DNA from: Bacteroidales bacterium
GTDB taxonomy: Bacteria > Bacteroidota > Bacteroidia > Bacteroidales > UBA7960
Direction: 5' to 3'
Assembly (NCBI GenBank): GCA_019429055.1
Contig: JAHYJP010000014.1
Span: forward strand, 1 to 40,899
DNA length: 40,899 nucleotides
Both the position numbers and the translations under genes were made by a program. Below the pieces are notes generated by a model. It saw only the letters and a list, made by a program, of their open reading frames with translations. It made no database searches and was not told where the DNA came from. This document shows positions 1 through 9,121 of this stretch, one piece after another. Within the stretch, counting starts at the first letter, position 1. Each line of letters opens with the position of its first letter.

Positions 1-2
1 GG

Positions 3-449
3 GATGAGTTTGCCACATCTTTTTCCAACCAGCCCTCTTCCTTTCAAAGCAGTCTGGGATTTTATATGACAGATGAAATATATTATGGCGGGCATGGCGT
101 GTCGCTCTATCTCGACGGTGTTGAGCCCGGTGTAAATGATAAAGCCAGGGAGAGGGCAATTGTGATGCATGGTGCCGGTTATGTAAGCAGAGATTTCATC
201 AGAAGGAACGGGAGGCTTGGCAGGAGTTTCGGGTGTCCCTCAATTCCCACGGAAAACCATGAAGAGATAATATCCATGTTATCGGGAGGCTCATGTATAT
301 ATATTCATTATCCGGATGAAAAATACCTCAGCAGTTCCGCGTTGTTTGACATGGAAACAGCGATGGCAGGGATGTATAACCTTATAAGCGAAACCTTCGT
401 AACTTTTATTTCTTACCCTGGTTCATTGTTATTAACCGGTAATTACTGA
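3..449 (+). CDS. Murein L,D-transpeptidase catalytic domain protein, 5' end outside window
   Basis: The reading frame is open to the left edge, so the N-terminus is missing; the first in-window ATG (66) lies inside the domain because the codons before it read as the family motif SSLGFY. The protein then shows YYGGHGVSLYLDG, RAIVMHGAGYVS and the catalytic stretch GRLGRSFGCPSIP, whose Cys is the expected nucleophile and whose upstream His belongs to the same site. This is the envelope family of PF13645-type L,D-transpeptidases, which act on peptidoglycan stem peptides in the periplasm. The last 44 bases overlap the 3' end of the opposing L,D-transpeptidase gene, and the C-terminal tail after YLSSSALFD looks longer than I expect for the family. 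Which stem-peptide bond it uses cannot be read from the sequence. Confidence 0.85.
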   Translation, partial: DEFATSFSNQPSSFQSSLGFYMTDEIYYGGHGVSLYLDGVEPGVNDKARERAIVMHGAGYVSRDFIRRNGRLGRSFGCPSIPTENHEEIISMLSGGSCIYIHYPDEKYLSSSALFDMETAMAGMYNLISETFVTFISYPGSLLLTGNY

Positions 450-2109
450 TCCTTTCGCGCGGACTCTGCTTAAGAGCAGTAAGCAAAGGCTGGTCAAGGT
501 CGTATATATCTTTTCGGAAGTAAGGTACACCATCATCGTCTGCCCATGCAGTCAGATATAAAATATGCACCGGTACAGGGTTAGCAAGATAGATGGTTCG
601 TGCTTTTCCCTTGTCAACAACATTTTTTATTTCAGCCGGTGTCCATGCAGGATTATCCTTCATGAGCCAATCAGCCAGTGAAAGTGGGTTATTGATACGA
701 ATACAGCCTGAGCTCAGCGAGCGGTCAGTACGCTTAAAAAGGTTACGGCCAGGGGTATCATGAATGTAAACACTGTATTGGTTTGGGAACATGAATTTAA
801 CCTTTCCGAGTGCATTTCCCGGTCCGGGTTCCTGGTATATCCTGTAGGGAAACGCCGAACCAACCATTGTGTTCCAGTCGATGGTTGAAGGATCGACCTC
901 TGTGCCGTCAGTGCGAAGTATCTTAAGATTCTTTTCAGTCAGATAATCCAGGTTCTTTATTACAGACGGAATAATATCTTCTCTCAGGATGGTCGGGGGA
1001 ACGGTCCAGTCGGGATTCAAAACCATATAGGTCATTATTGAACTTAATACAGGTGTTTTCCTTTTAGTCTGTCCAACGATGGCCTCGGTACTGAATACAA
1101 CGCTGTCGTTTTCTATTGCCTGAAGCTCGAAACCAGCTATATTGACCCTGATATAACGTTCACCAGGATCTCTGCTAGCCCGGCGCCAACGTTCGAGATT
1201 AGCCTCTATCAAAGCAATCCTCTCTTCTACGGTAATGTTCATCATCCCGATGGTGGCTTTCCCCACTACTCCGTCTGTTTCAAGTCCATTTCTCAATTGA
1301 AAAAGCATAACTTGTTCATGCAAAGCAAGATCAAACAGGTCTTCCTCTCCAGTTTGATATTCAACATATCCCTGAGTTATGGCAAGCCTGTTCCTGAGTA
1401 ATGCAACATCCGGATGACGCATCCCTTTCTCAAGTTTTGGCAAGACAGTAATGAATCGTTCCCATCCGCCTTTTTCTTTTATTCGCTGGTATTGTACAAG
1501 AGCTTTCTTCAGGTTGTTGTATTCACGGTGCCGGGGAGCAAGGTTTTGCAGGCTCTCAATTATGCTCCTGTTTTGTAATGTACTGTCAATGAATTTCCCC
1601 CAGTCCGTATATACTTCCTTTCTTGAAGACTTCCATTGCAGATCGGTTGCCTCCACATTGGCTTTTCCCTCCGACAGATCTTTTGATATAAGCAAAAATG
1701 CATCGGTCAGCAACTGCTCCAGTCTGACAACATCTTCCAAATCAACTTCATCTGATAAAATTATCTTCTCTGTCAGTCCTTCTATTTCTGAAAGGTGGTA
1801 ATCTTCAGGGTTAAGCCCCTCACCGGAGACATTGCGCAGTACAAAAAACATCTGATCTATATTCTGTTTGCTTTTCCATGTTTCCGAAAGAAGGTTTTCG
1901 CTCTTATGATACAGTTGTGTAATTATATCATTTATACTCACTGGGGTATCATCAGCCACAGGAGGGTCTTGCTGTACTATTTCATTAAAAGCTATGAAAG
2001 GGTCAGGTGATTCCAGTTTATATACCCACTGTCCGCAACCATTTAACAGGGCAACAGACGATGCAATCAAAACACCTGCAAATAAATATATGACCCTGCC
2101 CCTGTACAT
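406..2109 (-). CDS. L,D-transpeptidase of the YcbB/LdtD type, putative lipoprotein
   Basis: The start at 2109 (protein MYRGRVIYLF) is chosen because GGAAAGG lies just upstream and because the longer frame to 2187 would run through a terminator hairpin. The N-terminus is a signal sequence ending LLNGC, a possible lipobox with Cys25. A large scaffold region follows, then a peptidoglycan-binding-like segment (FQLRNGLETDGVVGKATI) and the YkuD catalytic domain with HDTPGRNLFKRTDRSLSSGCIRI, nucleophile Cys469. Its length of 567 residues matches LdtD-type enzymes, which form 3-3 crosslinks in the periplasm; that activity is known for the family and inferred here. Its 3' end overlaps the convergent L,D-transpeptidase gene. 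Confidence 0.9.
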   Translation of the reverse strand: MYRGRVIYLFAGVLIASSVALLNGCGQWVYKLESPDPFIAFNEIVQQDPPVADDTPVSINDIITQLYHKSENLLSETWKSKQNIDQMFFVLRNVSGEGLNPEDYHLSEIEGLTEKIILSDEVDLEDVVRLEQLLTDAFLLISKDLSEGKANVEATDLQWKSSRKEVYTDWGKFIDSTLQNRSIIESLQNLAPRHREYNNLKKALVQYQRIKEKGGWERFITVLPKLEKGMRHPDVALLRNRLAITQGYVEYQTGEEDLFDLALHEQVMLFQLRNGLETDGVVGKATIGMMNITVEERIALIEANLERWRRASRDPGERYIRVNIAGFELQAIENDSVVFSTEAIVGQTKRKTPVLSSIMTYMVLNPDWTVPPTILREDIIPSVIKNLDYLTEKNLKILRTDGTEVDPSTIDWNTMVGSAFPYRIYQEPGPGNALGKVKFMFPNQYSVYIHDTPGRNLFKRTDRSLSSGCIRINNPLSLADWLMKDNPAWTPAEIKNVVDKGKARTIYLANPVPVHILYLTAWADDDGVPYFRKDIYDLDQPLLTALKQSPRERISNYRLITMNQGKK

Positions 2110-2145
2110 CTTTCCTTTCCTTTCCTTATTATATACACTAACAAA

Positions 2146-2182
2146 AAAAGGACCGCACTTGTTTGTAAAAGGCGGTCCTTTT
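2146..2182 (-). terminator. Rho-independent terminator after the porin-type gene
   Basis: An 11-bp perfect inverted repeat, AAAAGGACCGC / GCGGTCCTTTT, encloses a 15-base loop. Read on the minus strand the second arm runs into a T-rich tract (complement of 2142-2149), as expected for an intrinsic terminator of the minus-strand gene ending at 2200. It separates that gene from the L,D-transpeptidase starting at 2109. Confidence 0.8.
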
Positions 2183-2199
2183 CGCATGTTAAAACCCTG

Positions 2200-2886
2200 T
2201 TAAAACCTGTATCCTATTGAAAGTCCATAACCTGTATTTTTGTATGACCTTTTATCATCCGTAACCCAGGTGTACTCAGGATTGATCTTCAGCAGCCCTA
2301 ACTGGGCATTCAGCTGGAGAAAGAGACCCATTGCCGTTTCATATCCGAAAAAGATGTTTGCCCCGGCATCAAAAGGTTTGTAATATGCGTTTTCAATCCA
2401 GTCAAGCAAACCAACAGCACTGTTGCTGAATTTAACATCCCGTTCATAGGTCAGAGAGCCAAAATCAGAGGTCTCCTTACCACCAATCCCATAGGCAATG
2501 TAGGGTCCAAAACCCAGAAGAATATACCCGTTGCCCAGCTGTGGCCTGTACAACAGGTTTAAGGGCAACTCAACATAAGAGAGCTTTGTGGTTGTCTCAA
2601 AATCACCTGCTGCCTTAACCGGAGGTGAAAAAAATTCATTCTTTGCACCCTTTACAGAGAAGAGGAGCCCGGGTTGGAAATAGAAGTCTGGCGTTAACGG
2701 GATGTTCAGGTTAATACCGGCGTGAAACCCTGTCAGAAGACCATTCTCAAGCTTGTCGCCATTATTATCCTTCCCGTTTATATTCTGGAAATTCACGCCA
2801 CCCAGGATACCAAAACCGATCTGGGCCTGGAGAGCTAAAGTGGCAAAAATCAAAATTGCCGATATTGTTATTAATTTCGCTTTCAT
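2200..2886 (-). CDS. Outer membrane beta-barrel protein (porin family, PF13568-like)
   Basis: The N-terminus is a classic signal peptide (MKAKLITISAILIFATLALQAQ). The mature part begins with IGFGILGGVNFQNINGKD and alternates short glycine- and aromatic-rich strands, such as LPLNLLYRPQLGNGYILLG, and ends NTGYGLSIGYRF with a terminal Phe typical of outer membrane barrels. Its length of 228 residues fits the small 8- to 10-strand barrels abundant in Bacteroidota, whose substrates are mostly unknown. It lies 40 bases downstream of the OmpA-type gene in the same direction and is probably co-transcribed with it, ending at the hairpin at 2146-2182. No specific function can be assigned. Confidence 0.85.
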   Translation of the reverse strand: MKAKLITISAILIFATLALQAQIGFGILGGVNFQNINGKDNNGDKLENGLLTGFHAGINLNIPLTPDFYFQPGLLFSVKGAKNEFFSPPVKAAGDFETTTKLSYVELPLNLLYRPQLGNGYILLGFGPYIAYGIGGKETSDFGSLTYERDVKFSNSAVGLLDWIENAYYKPFDAGANIFFGYETAMGLFLQLNAQLGLLKINPEYTWVTDDKRSYKNTGYGLSIGYRF

Positions 2887-2926
2887 ATTTGTATATAATT
2901 AAATTAGTCAATTTGTTAATATTACT

Positions 2927-3598
2927 TTATAAACCAGCTTCTTTTGCAGCTTCAGCTTTCATCTTTTCATTTGCAGTTATCAGGAACTCAACCCTGCGGT
3001 TCTGACTTCGACCTTCTTCTGTATCATTTTCATATTTTGGTAACTTTTCACCAAATCCAATAGTTGACAGACGGGTGCCGGCAATATTTTTGCCTGCAAG
3101 ATAACCCGTTACGGCACTGGCACGTCTTTCAGATAAGGACTGGTTATATGCTACACTCCCTTTGCTGTCGGTATGTCCCTGCACTTCAATATTCGTATCG
3201 GGATAACTGTTCAGGACTACAACCAGTTTATCAAGGCTGGTCCTCGCATCATCGGAGAGATCCGATCTGTCAAAAGCGAATAGAACGTTACTGCTGAATT
3301 CCACAACAATTCCTTCGCCGACACGCTCAACCTTTGCATCAGGCACTGTTTTTTTTATTTCTTCAGCCTGTTTATCCATCTGGTTGCCAATTATTGCACC
3401 CGCTCCTCCTCCTACAGCGGCTCCGATTATTGCACCCAATGCAGTGTTTCCTGAAGCCCTGCCGATCACAGCGCCCATTGCGCCACCTGCTGCCGTTCCG
3501 ACAACTGCTCCTTTCTGTGTTTTGTTCCACGATGCACAGCCGGATAATATCAGAACTGCGCTTAAGATCATAATTAAACTAATTCTCATTTTTTTCAT
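2927..3598 (-). CDS. OmpA-family lipoprotein with glycine zipper
   Basis: The protein opens with a lipoprotein signal ending LILSGC (Cys21), followed at about residues 30-72 by a glycine-zipper membrane segment (GAVVGTAAGGAMGAVIG and a repeat of it). From about residue 100 there is an OmpA-like peptidoglycan-binding domain with NIEVQGHTDSKG and LSERRASAV, including the conserved Asp and Arg that bind diaminopimelate. Such proteins tie the outer membrane to the cell wall. The gene is intact at 223 residues and leads a probable two-gene minus-strand operon with the barrel protein ending at 2200. Confidence 0.93.
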   Translation of the reverse strand: MKKMRISLIMILSAVLILSGCASWNKTQKGAVVGTAAGGAMGAVIGRASGNTALGAIIGAAVGGGAGAIIGNQMDKQAEEIKKTVPDAKVERVGEGIVVEFSSNVLFAFDRSDLSDDARTSLDKLVVVLNSYPDTNIEVQGHTDSKGSVAYNQSLSERRASAVTGYLAGKNIAGTRLSTIGFGEKLPKYENDTEEGRSQNRRVEFLITANEKMKAEAAKEAGL

Positions 3599-3839
3599 AA
3601 CAGATTTATTATAACGTAATTAAAGATTGATTTAAATATTTATAAAATATTCCGAAAGTTAGGCTCTCCCGGGCTGATAAGTGTTACACAACTTCCGTTA
3701 AGATTTACATCATTCACGTATTTGATAAGATATAGAGGAAAACAAGCTCTAAAGCTTTTCATCGTGTAACCGTTTTAAGGCTGGTTGCGGGTTATGAGAG
3801 TGGCAAAGTGCCCGCAAAAGAGCCTTTATACTTGTAAAT

Positions 3840-3876
3840 GTGTAAATTATGTAAACTTTGCGAGGAATTTTGTAAC
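3840..3876 (+). promoter_or_regulatory. Repeated TGTAAM element upstream of the CsbD-like gene
   Basis: The stretch begins GTGTAAATTATGTAA and carries TGTAAA at 3850 and TGTAAC at 3871, 21 bases apart. The same arrangement, GTGTGAATTATGTAA with TGTAAC at 9732 and 9753 (again 21 bases), lies upstream of the YunG-like gene at 9877. The matching spacing of two helical turns suggests a shared activator site or an alternative-sigma promoter. The rest of 3599-3942 holds no gene I can recognise. Confidence 0.5.
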
Positions 3877-3942
3877 AATCCGGACTTGAGCAACAAGTAC
3901 ATTTACAGCCGATAAACATTGTGTACCCTAAAACAAGAAATC

Positions 3943-4125
3943 ATGGACAAGAGTGTAAAAGGATTCTGGAACGAGAAAAAAGAAAAACTCAGGAAAAACT
4001 ATCCGACTCTTACTGATAAAGACCTGAGCTTTAAAGAAGGGAAAGAGAAAGAAATGATAGAACTGCTTGGATATAAGCTGGGAAAGACAAAACTGGAACT
4101 GCTGAATATTATTACATCAGTGTAA
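3943..4125 (+). CDS. CsbD-like stress-response protein
   Basis: The start at 3943 (MDKSVKGFWNEKKEKLRKNY) is preferred over the upstream ATG at 3919 because the family begins with this KGxWNExKxKLxxxY pattern. The 60-residue, highly charged protein continues TLTDKDLSFKEGKEKEMIELLGYKLGKTK, matching the Bacteroidota CsbD-like layout (tyrosine, LTDxDL, EGKExE, LGKT). In other bacteria CsbD-family genes are induced by general stress; the molecular role is unknown. The repeated TGTAAM element at 3840-3876 lies directly upstream. No helper genes identify a more specific job. Confidence 0.75.
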   Translation: MDKSVKGFWNEKKEKLRKNYPTLTDKDLSFKEGKEKEMIELLGYKLGKTKLELLNIITSV

Positions 4126-4149
4126 TATGAAACGGGAAATTAATCGCGA

Positions 4150-4572
4150 ATGATGAAATTCCGGTTTGCAAAAAGCCTGCTGATGATTTTCTTAATTGTG
4201 CTGCCTGCAAGAGCAGCTGCTCCGGGTTATAAAGCTGTCTGGCTCATTCCGGTCCATACGGTCAATGTTTACGACAAGCTTATTAAAGCAATTGTCAGGG
4301 TTGAGAGCTGGGGAGATACACTTGCTTATAATCCGGCTGAAGAAGCTGTCGGAGCATTTCAGATAAGACCGATCAGACTCAAAGATTATAACCAGAGAAC
4401 AGGGAACAATCATAAAATTGAAGAATGTTATAATTATGAGTTTTCAAAAGAGATATTCCTGTACTATGCAAAGCTGATATTATATCCTGACTTTGAGACC
4501 ATAGCCCGGAACTGGAACGGATCAGGAAAAGCCACCCTGGATTACTGGAAGAAAGTCAAATCGCATCTGTAA
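4150..4572 (+). CDS. Small exported lysozyme-fold (transglycosylase-like) protein
   Basis: An N-terminal hydrophobic segment (SLLMIFLIVLPARAAA) looks like a signal peptide. The mature part contains LIKAIVRVESWGDTLAYNP, in which Glu52 sits where the catalytic Glu of SLT lysozyme-fold enzymes lies, followed by EEAVGAFQIRP and, near the end, ARNWNGSGKATLDYWKKV. These correspond to the ES, GxxQI and NGG-like motifs of lytic transglycosylases. At 140 residues it is a minimal domain without a wall-binding module. It probably cleaves glycan strands in the periplasm, consistent with the nearby L,D-transpeptidases, but activity is inferred. ATG at 4153 is an equally possible start. Confidence 0.65.
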   Translation: MMKFRFAKSLLMIFLIVLPARAAAPGYKAVWLIPVHTVNVYDKLIKAIVRVESWGDTLAYNPAEEAVGAFQIRPIRLKDYNQRTGNNHKIEECYNYEFSKEIFLYYAKLILYPDFETIARNWNGSGKATLDYWKKVKSHL

Positions 4573-4669
4573 ATTATATAAATTTTTTAAGGATTTGTAT
4601 AAAACTTCTCCCAATATAAAGATCAACCTTTGTATAATAGAAGAATTATTCACTTTTAATAAAACCGAT

Positions 4670-5098
4670 ATGAAAACAACAAAACTGAATAGACTTACAG
4701 GGACTTTTTTCCCCTGTGTTTTAGCGACGATGTTAATGCTGGTATTTAGCTCATGTGCCCAGAAAGCGCTCTTCCTGACATCCTCAATTGTTCCGGCTGC
4801 GCAAGGTGAAGTGGCTGTAACAAAGGATAAGAACAACAATTACGTTATCAAAATGAAAATATCAAACCTTGCGGATGTAGACAGATTGCAGCCACCGAAA
4901 AACAGTTATGTGGTCTGGATGGAAACAGACAGGGGGCTCGCCAGAAATATAGGAAGAATAAGTACCTCAAATCAACTCAATGTATCTTTTGAGACAGTAT
5001 CTTCCTTCAGACCAAATAAAATATTCATAACAGCCGAAGATGACGAAAGTACTCAATACCCCGGGCAAATGGTTGTTTTGACGACAAACAGATTCTGA
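4670..5098 (+). CDS. Putative lipoprotein with RskA-C-terminal-like fold
   Basis: The start at 4670 gives a signal sequence ending MLVFSSC (Cys29, possible lipobox); the frame upstream of it is AT-rich and unlikely to be coding. The mature part reads like the extracytoplasmic domain of RskA-type anti-sigma factors: GEVAVTKDKNNNYVIKM, SYVVWMETDRG, NIGRIST, IFITAEDDESTQYPG and MVVLTT follow the order of the RskA beta-sandwich. There is no cytoplasmic zinc-finger or other anti-sigma segment, so I do not call it an anti-sigma factor. It may be a stand-alone use of the fold in the envelope; the resemblance is pattern-based and needs a profile search. Confidence 0.6.
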   Translation: MKTTKLNRLTGTFFPCVLATMLMLVFSSCAQKALFLTSSIVPAAQGEVAVTKDKNNNYVIKMKISNLADVDRLQPPKNSYVVWMETDRGLARNIGRISTSNQLNVSFETVSSFRPNKIFITAEDDESTQYPGQMVVLTTNRF

Positions 5099-5140
5099 GA
5101 CTATCGTTAGGAACCGGTTAATATGATATAGTATATTCGT

Positions 5141-5947
5141 ATGAAAAGAACCCTTAGTCTCCTGCTTATAGCCTTACTCTTAACAGGTTGTGTGTTAAAT
5201 AAGGTAACAGGTCGCAAACAATTCAGTCTAATAAACGATTCAGAGTTACGTTTAATGGCCGTAAGCCAATACAATACATTCCTGACGGAGAATAAGGTAT
5301 TAAGCCCCGGCTCCAGCAGAGATGCAGCAATGGTTAATCGTGTCGGCACCCGGATTGCAAATGCAATTACCAAATATTATAACAGCGTGGGAAAAGAATC
5401 TGTGCTGGAAGGATATGGATGGGAATTCAACACGATTGATGATAATAAGGTTGTAAATGCCTGGTGCATGCCGGGCGGAAAGGTGGTTGTTTACACAGGA
5501 TTATTGCCCGTAACCCGGAACGAAACAGCCCTTGCCATCGTTATAGGACATGAGATTGCCCATTCAATTGCCAGGCATGGCAATGAAAGAATGAGCCAGG
5601 CAATGGTTCAGCAATTAGGAGGTATGGCATTAGAGATAGCTTTGGCGCAAAAGCCCAGGGAGACACAGGATCTGTTCATGATGTCCTATGGTATTGGGAG
5701 CCAGGTTGGAGCTATGCTGCCCTGGTCGCGACAGCAGGAAACCGAAGCTGATCAATATGGACTGATATTCTCAGCCATGGCTGGTTACGATCCCAGGGAG
5801 GCAATCCCATTCTGGCAAAGAATGTCAGAGGCAGGCGGAGGAAGTCCCCCGGAATTCCTGAGTACCCATCCTTCAGATGAAACAAGGCTAAGAAAGCTGA
5901 AACAATTCATGCCTGAAGCACTGAAGTATTATAAGCCCGGCAAATAA
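5141..5947 (+). CDS. M48-family zinc metalloprotease, lipoprotein
   Basis: The protein starts with a lipoprotein signal (MKRTLSLLLIALLLTGC, Cys17) followed by the conserved VTGRKQFSLI. The zinc site is complete: HEIAHSIARH with His137, Glu138 and His141, and ETEADQYG at 200-207. The C-terminus carries the usual LSTHPSDETRLRKL. This is the BepA/LoiP-like M48 group that degrades or assists misfolded outer membrane proteins in the periplasm. At 268 residues it has no TPR extension, so it is closer to LoiP (YggG). The gene stands alone, with 42 bases to the preceding gene. Confidence 0.92.
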   Translation: MKRTLSLLLIALLLTGCVLNKVTGRKQFSLINDSELRLMAVSQYNTFLTENKVLSPGSSRDAAMVNRVGTRIANAITKYYNSVGKESVLEGYGWEFNTIDDNKVVNAWCMPGGKVVVYTGLLPVTRNETALAIVIGHEIAHSIARHGNERMSQAMVQQLGGMALEIALAQKPRETQDLFMMSYGIGSQVGAMLPWSRQQETEADQYGLIFSAMAGYDPREAIPFWQRMSEAGGGSPPEFLSTHPSDETRLRKLKQFMPEALKYYKPGK

Positions 5948-6194
5948 AATGAGATTTCAGGCCTGTTTAAGCACTCTCCCGATATAAAATGCCGGAAGAC
6001 CTGACAATAAAAGCAGCAGTTTGTTTTTTATGTAAGATTTTTTTCCTTAATTTGTATTGACTTCTAACAATATAGCTAATTTTAAAGCTGGCAAAAGCAC
6101 ATAAAAACAGCCTGTGCCGAATCCTTTTGTACGAATCTTAAATTGTAAGTCATCTGTTCTCAGAATACCGTAAAATTTATAATATTTTATACGA

Positions 6195-9119
6195 GTGACC
6201 CCAGCTAAACCGAAACCAAAAGCATCAACCAGAGAAAAAACATCACTTTCAGAAACTGTTAAGTTTCCGGTAGTTGGCATTGGAGCATCGGCCGGCGGAC
6301 TGGAAGCACTGGAACATTTCCTGAGCAACGTACCCGACTCAAGCGGAATGGCGTACGTTGTTATCCAGCATCTTGATCCGACCCAGAAAGGTATGTTGCC
6401 TGAGTTGCTTCAACGAATAACCGAAATGCAGGTTCGTCAGGTTTCTGACCGTATGCCTGTAAAGCCAGACACTGTTTACGTCATTCCTCCGAATAAAAGC
6501 ATGTCAATTTTAAAGGGGTTGCTTTACCTTCTGGAACCAATGGAATCCAGAGGACTACGGCTTCCGATAGATTTCTTTTTTCGCTCGCTTGCCGATGACC
6601 TGCATGAACAGAGTGTCGGAGTAATCCTTTCAGGTATGGGATCTGATGGCAGTTCAGGACTACGTGCCATAAAGGAAAAAAATGGCATTGTGTTGGTACA
6701 GGAACCTGCCACAGCGCAATTCGACAGCATGCCGCGTAATGCTATCGATTCAGTCCTTGCCGATATTGTGGCTCCGGCAGGCGATCTGCCGGGAAGGCTC
6801 ATTGATTTTCTTAGAAATGTACCCGCAGTCAGATCAGGCCTTGAACTTGCAATCAAAGATAAAAGCGCTCTGGAAAAAATTATTATACTGCTCCGGACCT
6901 GCACCGGAAACGACTTTTCACTGTATAAAAAAAATACAATCTACCGCCGTATTGAAAGGCGAATGAGTGTCCACAAAATTGACAGGATATCTTCTTATGT
7001 CAATTTCCTGCAGGACAATCCCAAGGAAACAGAGATCCTGTTTAAAGAATTGATGATAGGCGTAACTAATTTCTTCCGCGATCTTAAAGTCTGGGAAAAG
7101 TTAAAGCTGACGGCTATTACTGATACTCTTGCCAGCCAGAAATACGGTTCGGTATTACGGGCATGGGTACCGGGGTGCTCCACAGGGGAAGAGGCATACT
7201 CATTAGCCATAGTGTTCAGGGAAGCCATCGAAGAAAATTATCTTCATGAAGGCATTTCCCTGCAGATATTTGCCACGGATCTCGACAATGAAGCTATCGA
7301 AATAGCCAGGAAAGGTTTATACCCTCCGAATATTGCGGCCGATGTTTCATCAGACCGGTTAAATCGCTTTTTCACAAGAACAGAAGAAGGCTATCGTATA
7401 AATACGGAGATAAGGGAAATGGTTGTTTTTGCACAACATAACATTATTATGCATCCTCCATTTACCAGGATTGATTTTCTCTCCTGCCGTAATCTGCTTA
7501 TCTATCTCGATGCCGAACTGCAGAATAAATTGCTCGGATTATTTTACTACAGCCTTAATCCTAAAGGATTCTTGTTGCTTGGAAGTTCAGAAACGCTCGG
7601 TTCACAAAGTCATCTTTTTACGCCTGTGGATTCCAGGTTGAAAATCTACAAGCGATCCGTTACTTCTCAGATACCTGAGCTATTTGATTTTCCTGCTTCA
7701 TATGCAAGGTCGAAACCGGTCGAAACGGGAAGACCAATACTAACCAGATCAACGCCAAATCTTCAAACACTTGCTGATCAACTTCTGTTGCAGCGTTTTT
7801 CTCCTGCCGGTGTTTTAGTGAACGAAAATGGCGATATAATTTATATCAGCGGGAAAACCGGCAAATACCTGGAGCCTGCCGCCGGAAAAGCAAACCTGAA
7901 TATTTTTGCCATGCTGCGCGAGGGATTACGCAACGAATTTGCAGTTGCTTTCAGGAAGGCTGTAATGAAAAAAGAGACAGTGGGGGTACGCAATATCAAA
8001 GTCGGCACTAATGGCGGAGAGCTGACAATAAATATTGATATTCAATGGATTGACAAACCAGAGCCTTTATATGGCACTGTTATGATAGTTTTTAGCAATG
8101 TCGCTGAGCCTGCTGATATCAGACCCCTGGTAAATAAAGGAAAGAGGACAATTACCAATATACGGCAGGCAGAGCTGGAGAAAGAGCTGGAGCATGTCAG
8201 GGAAGAAATGCAAAGCACTCATGAAGAGATGCAGACTTCCCAGGAAGAACTCAAATCAACGAATGAAGAACTACAATCTGCCAATGAGGAACTCCAATCC
8301 ACCAATGAGGAGCTGACTACCTCAAAAGAGGAGATGCAAAGCCTTAATGAAGAGCTTCAAACGGTAAATGCAGAATTACAGTCAAGGGTAGATGATTTTT
8401 CAAGGGTGAACAATGACATGAAGAACCTGCTCAACAGTACCGACATTGCTACCCTGTTCCTTGACAAGGAGTTGAATATACGCCGTTACACCAACCAGAC
8501 TACCAGGATCTTCAAACTTATTAAAAGTGATATCGGAAGGCCTCTTACTGATCTGGTCTCCGACCTCATCTACCCCGAATTAGCTGATGATGCCCTGGAT
8601 GTATTAAGGACACTCGTATTTGTACAAAAACCGGTTCCTGCCAGGGACGGACGCTGGTTTTCCATTCGTATCATGCCCTACCGCACCTTCGACGACAGAA
8701 TAGACGGCCTGGTCATCACCTTTATCGATATCTCTGATCTAAAGAAGGTTGAAGCAAAAATGCATAAATCGGAGCAAATTAACAGACTGCTTTTCACTTC
8801 ATCCTCAGATGTGATTGTTGAACTGTCAGCCGACCTGGAGATTTCCGATCTCAATCCTTCAGCTGAAGAATTCTTCGGTAAAAAACGGGAGGATGCAATC
8901 AATAAGAAATATACTCATATTTTTGTACCTGAACCTTCCCGTAAAAAGACCGAAGCAGGTTTGAAGAAGCTGTTGAATGAATTGCAGGACAAAAGATTAA
9001 AAATGCAGGTAATTTCGTCAGGCGGTACTACGGCAGAAGAAGAGTGGTCGGCATATATACTGAATAACAGCCTTAAAACGGAAACAGGAATAATTTTAAA
9101 ATTAAACAGATTGCCATAA
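6195..9119 (+). CDS. CheB-CheR hybrid with coiled coil and PAS domains
   Basis: The start is GTG at 6195; no ATG occurs before the CheB domain. Residues about 24-205 form a CheB methylesterase with the triad Ser32 (GASAGG), His59 (QHLDP) and Asp151 (GSDGSSG), without a receiver domain. Residues about 220-480 form a CheR methyltransferase with the SAM loop VPGCSTGEEAYS near 325. A PAS-like segment (about 520-640), a long coiled coil rich in NEELQS repeats (about 655-735) and two further PAS segments follow. Such hybrids adapt receptors or act as sensors; here there is no CheA, CheW, CheY or kinase domain nearby. A short PAS protein follows after 2 bases. Confidence 0.92.
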   Translation: MTPAKPKPKASTREKTSLSETVKFPVVGIGASAGGLEALEHFLSNVPDSSGMAYVVIQHLDPTQKGMLPELLQRITEMQVRQVSDRMPVKPDTVYVIPPNKSMSILKGLLYLLEPMESRGLRLPIDFFFRSLADDLHEQSVGVILSGMGSDGSSGLRAIKEKNGIVLVQEPATAQFDSMPRNAIDSVLADIVAPAGDLPGRLIDFLRNVPAVRSGLELAIKDKSALEKIIILLRTCTGNDFSLYKKNTIYRRIERRMSVHKIDRISSYVNFLQDNPKETEILFKELMIGVTNFFRDLKVWEKLKLTAITDTLASQKYGSVLRAWVPGCSTGEEAYSLAIVFREAIEENYLHEGISLQIFATDLDNEAIEIARKGLYPPNIAADVSSDRLNRFFTRTEEGYRINTEIREMVVFAQHNIIMHPPFTRIDFLSCRNLLIYLDAELQNKLLGLFYYSLNPKGFLLLGSSETLGSQSHLFTPVDSRLKIYKRSVTSQIPELFDFPASYARSKPVETGRPILTRSTPNLQTLADQLLLQRFSPAGVLVNENGDIIYISGKTGKYLEPAAGKANLNIFAMLREGLRNEFAVAFRKAVMKKETVGVRNIKVGTNGGELTINIDIQWIDKPEPLYGTVMIVFSNVAEPADIRPLVNKGKRTITNIRQAELEKELEHVREEMQSTHEEMQTSQEELKSTNEELQSANEELQSTNEELTTSKEEMQSLNEELQTVNAELQSRVDDFSRVNNDMKNLLNSTDIATLFLDKELNIRRYTNQTTRIFKLIKSDIGRPLTDLVSDLIYPELADDALDVLRTLVFVQKPVPARDGRWFSIRIMPYRTFDDRIDGLVITFIDISDLKKVEAKMHKSEQINRLLFTSSSDVIVELSADLEISDLNPSAEEFFGKKREDAINKKYTHIFVPEPSRKKTEAGLKKLLNELQDKRLKMQVISSGGTTAEEEWSAYILNNSLKTETGIILKLNRLP

Positions 9120-9121
9120 CT

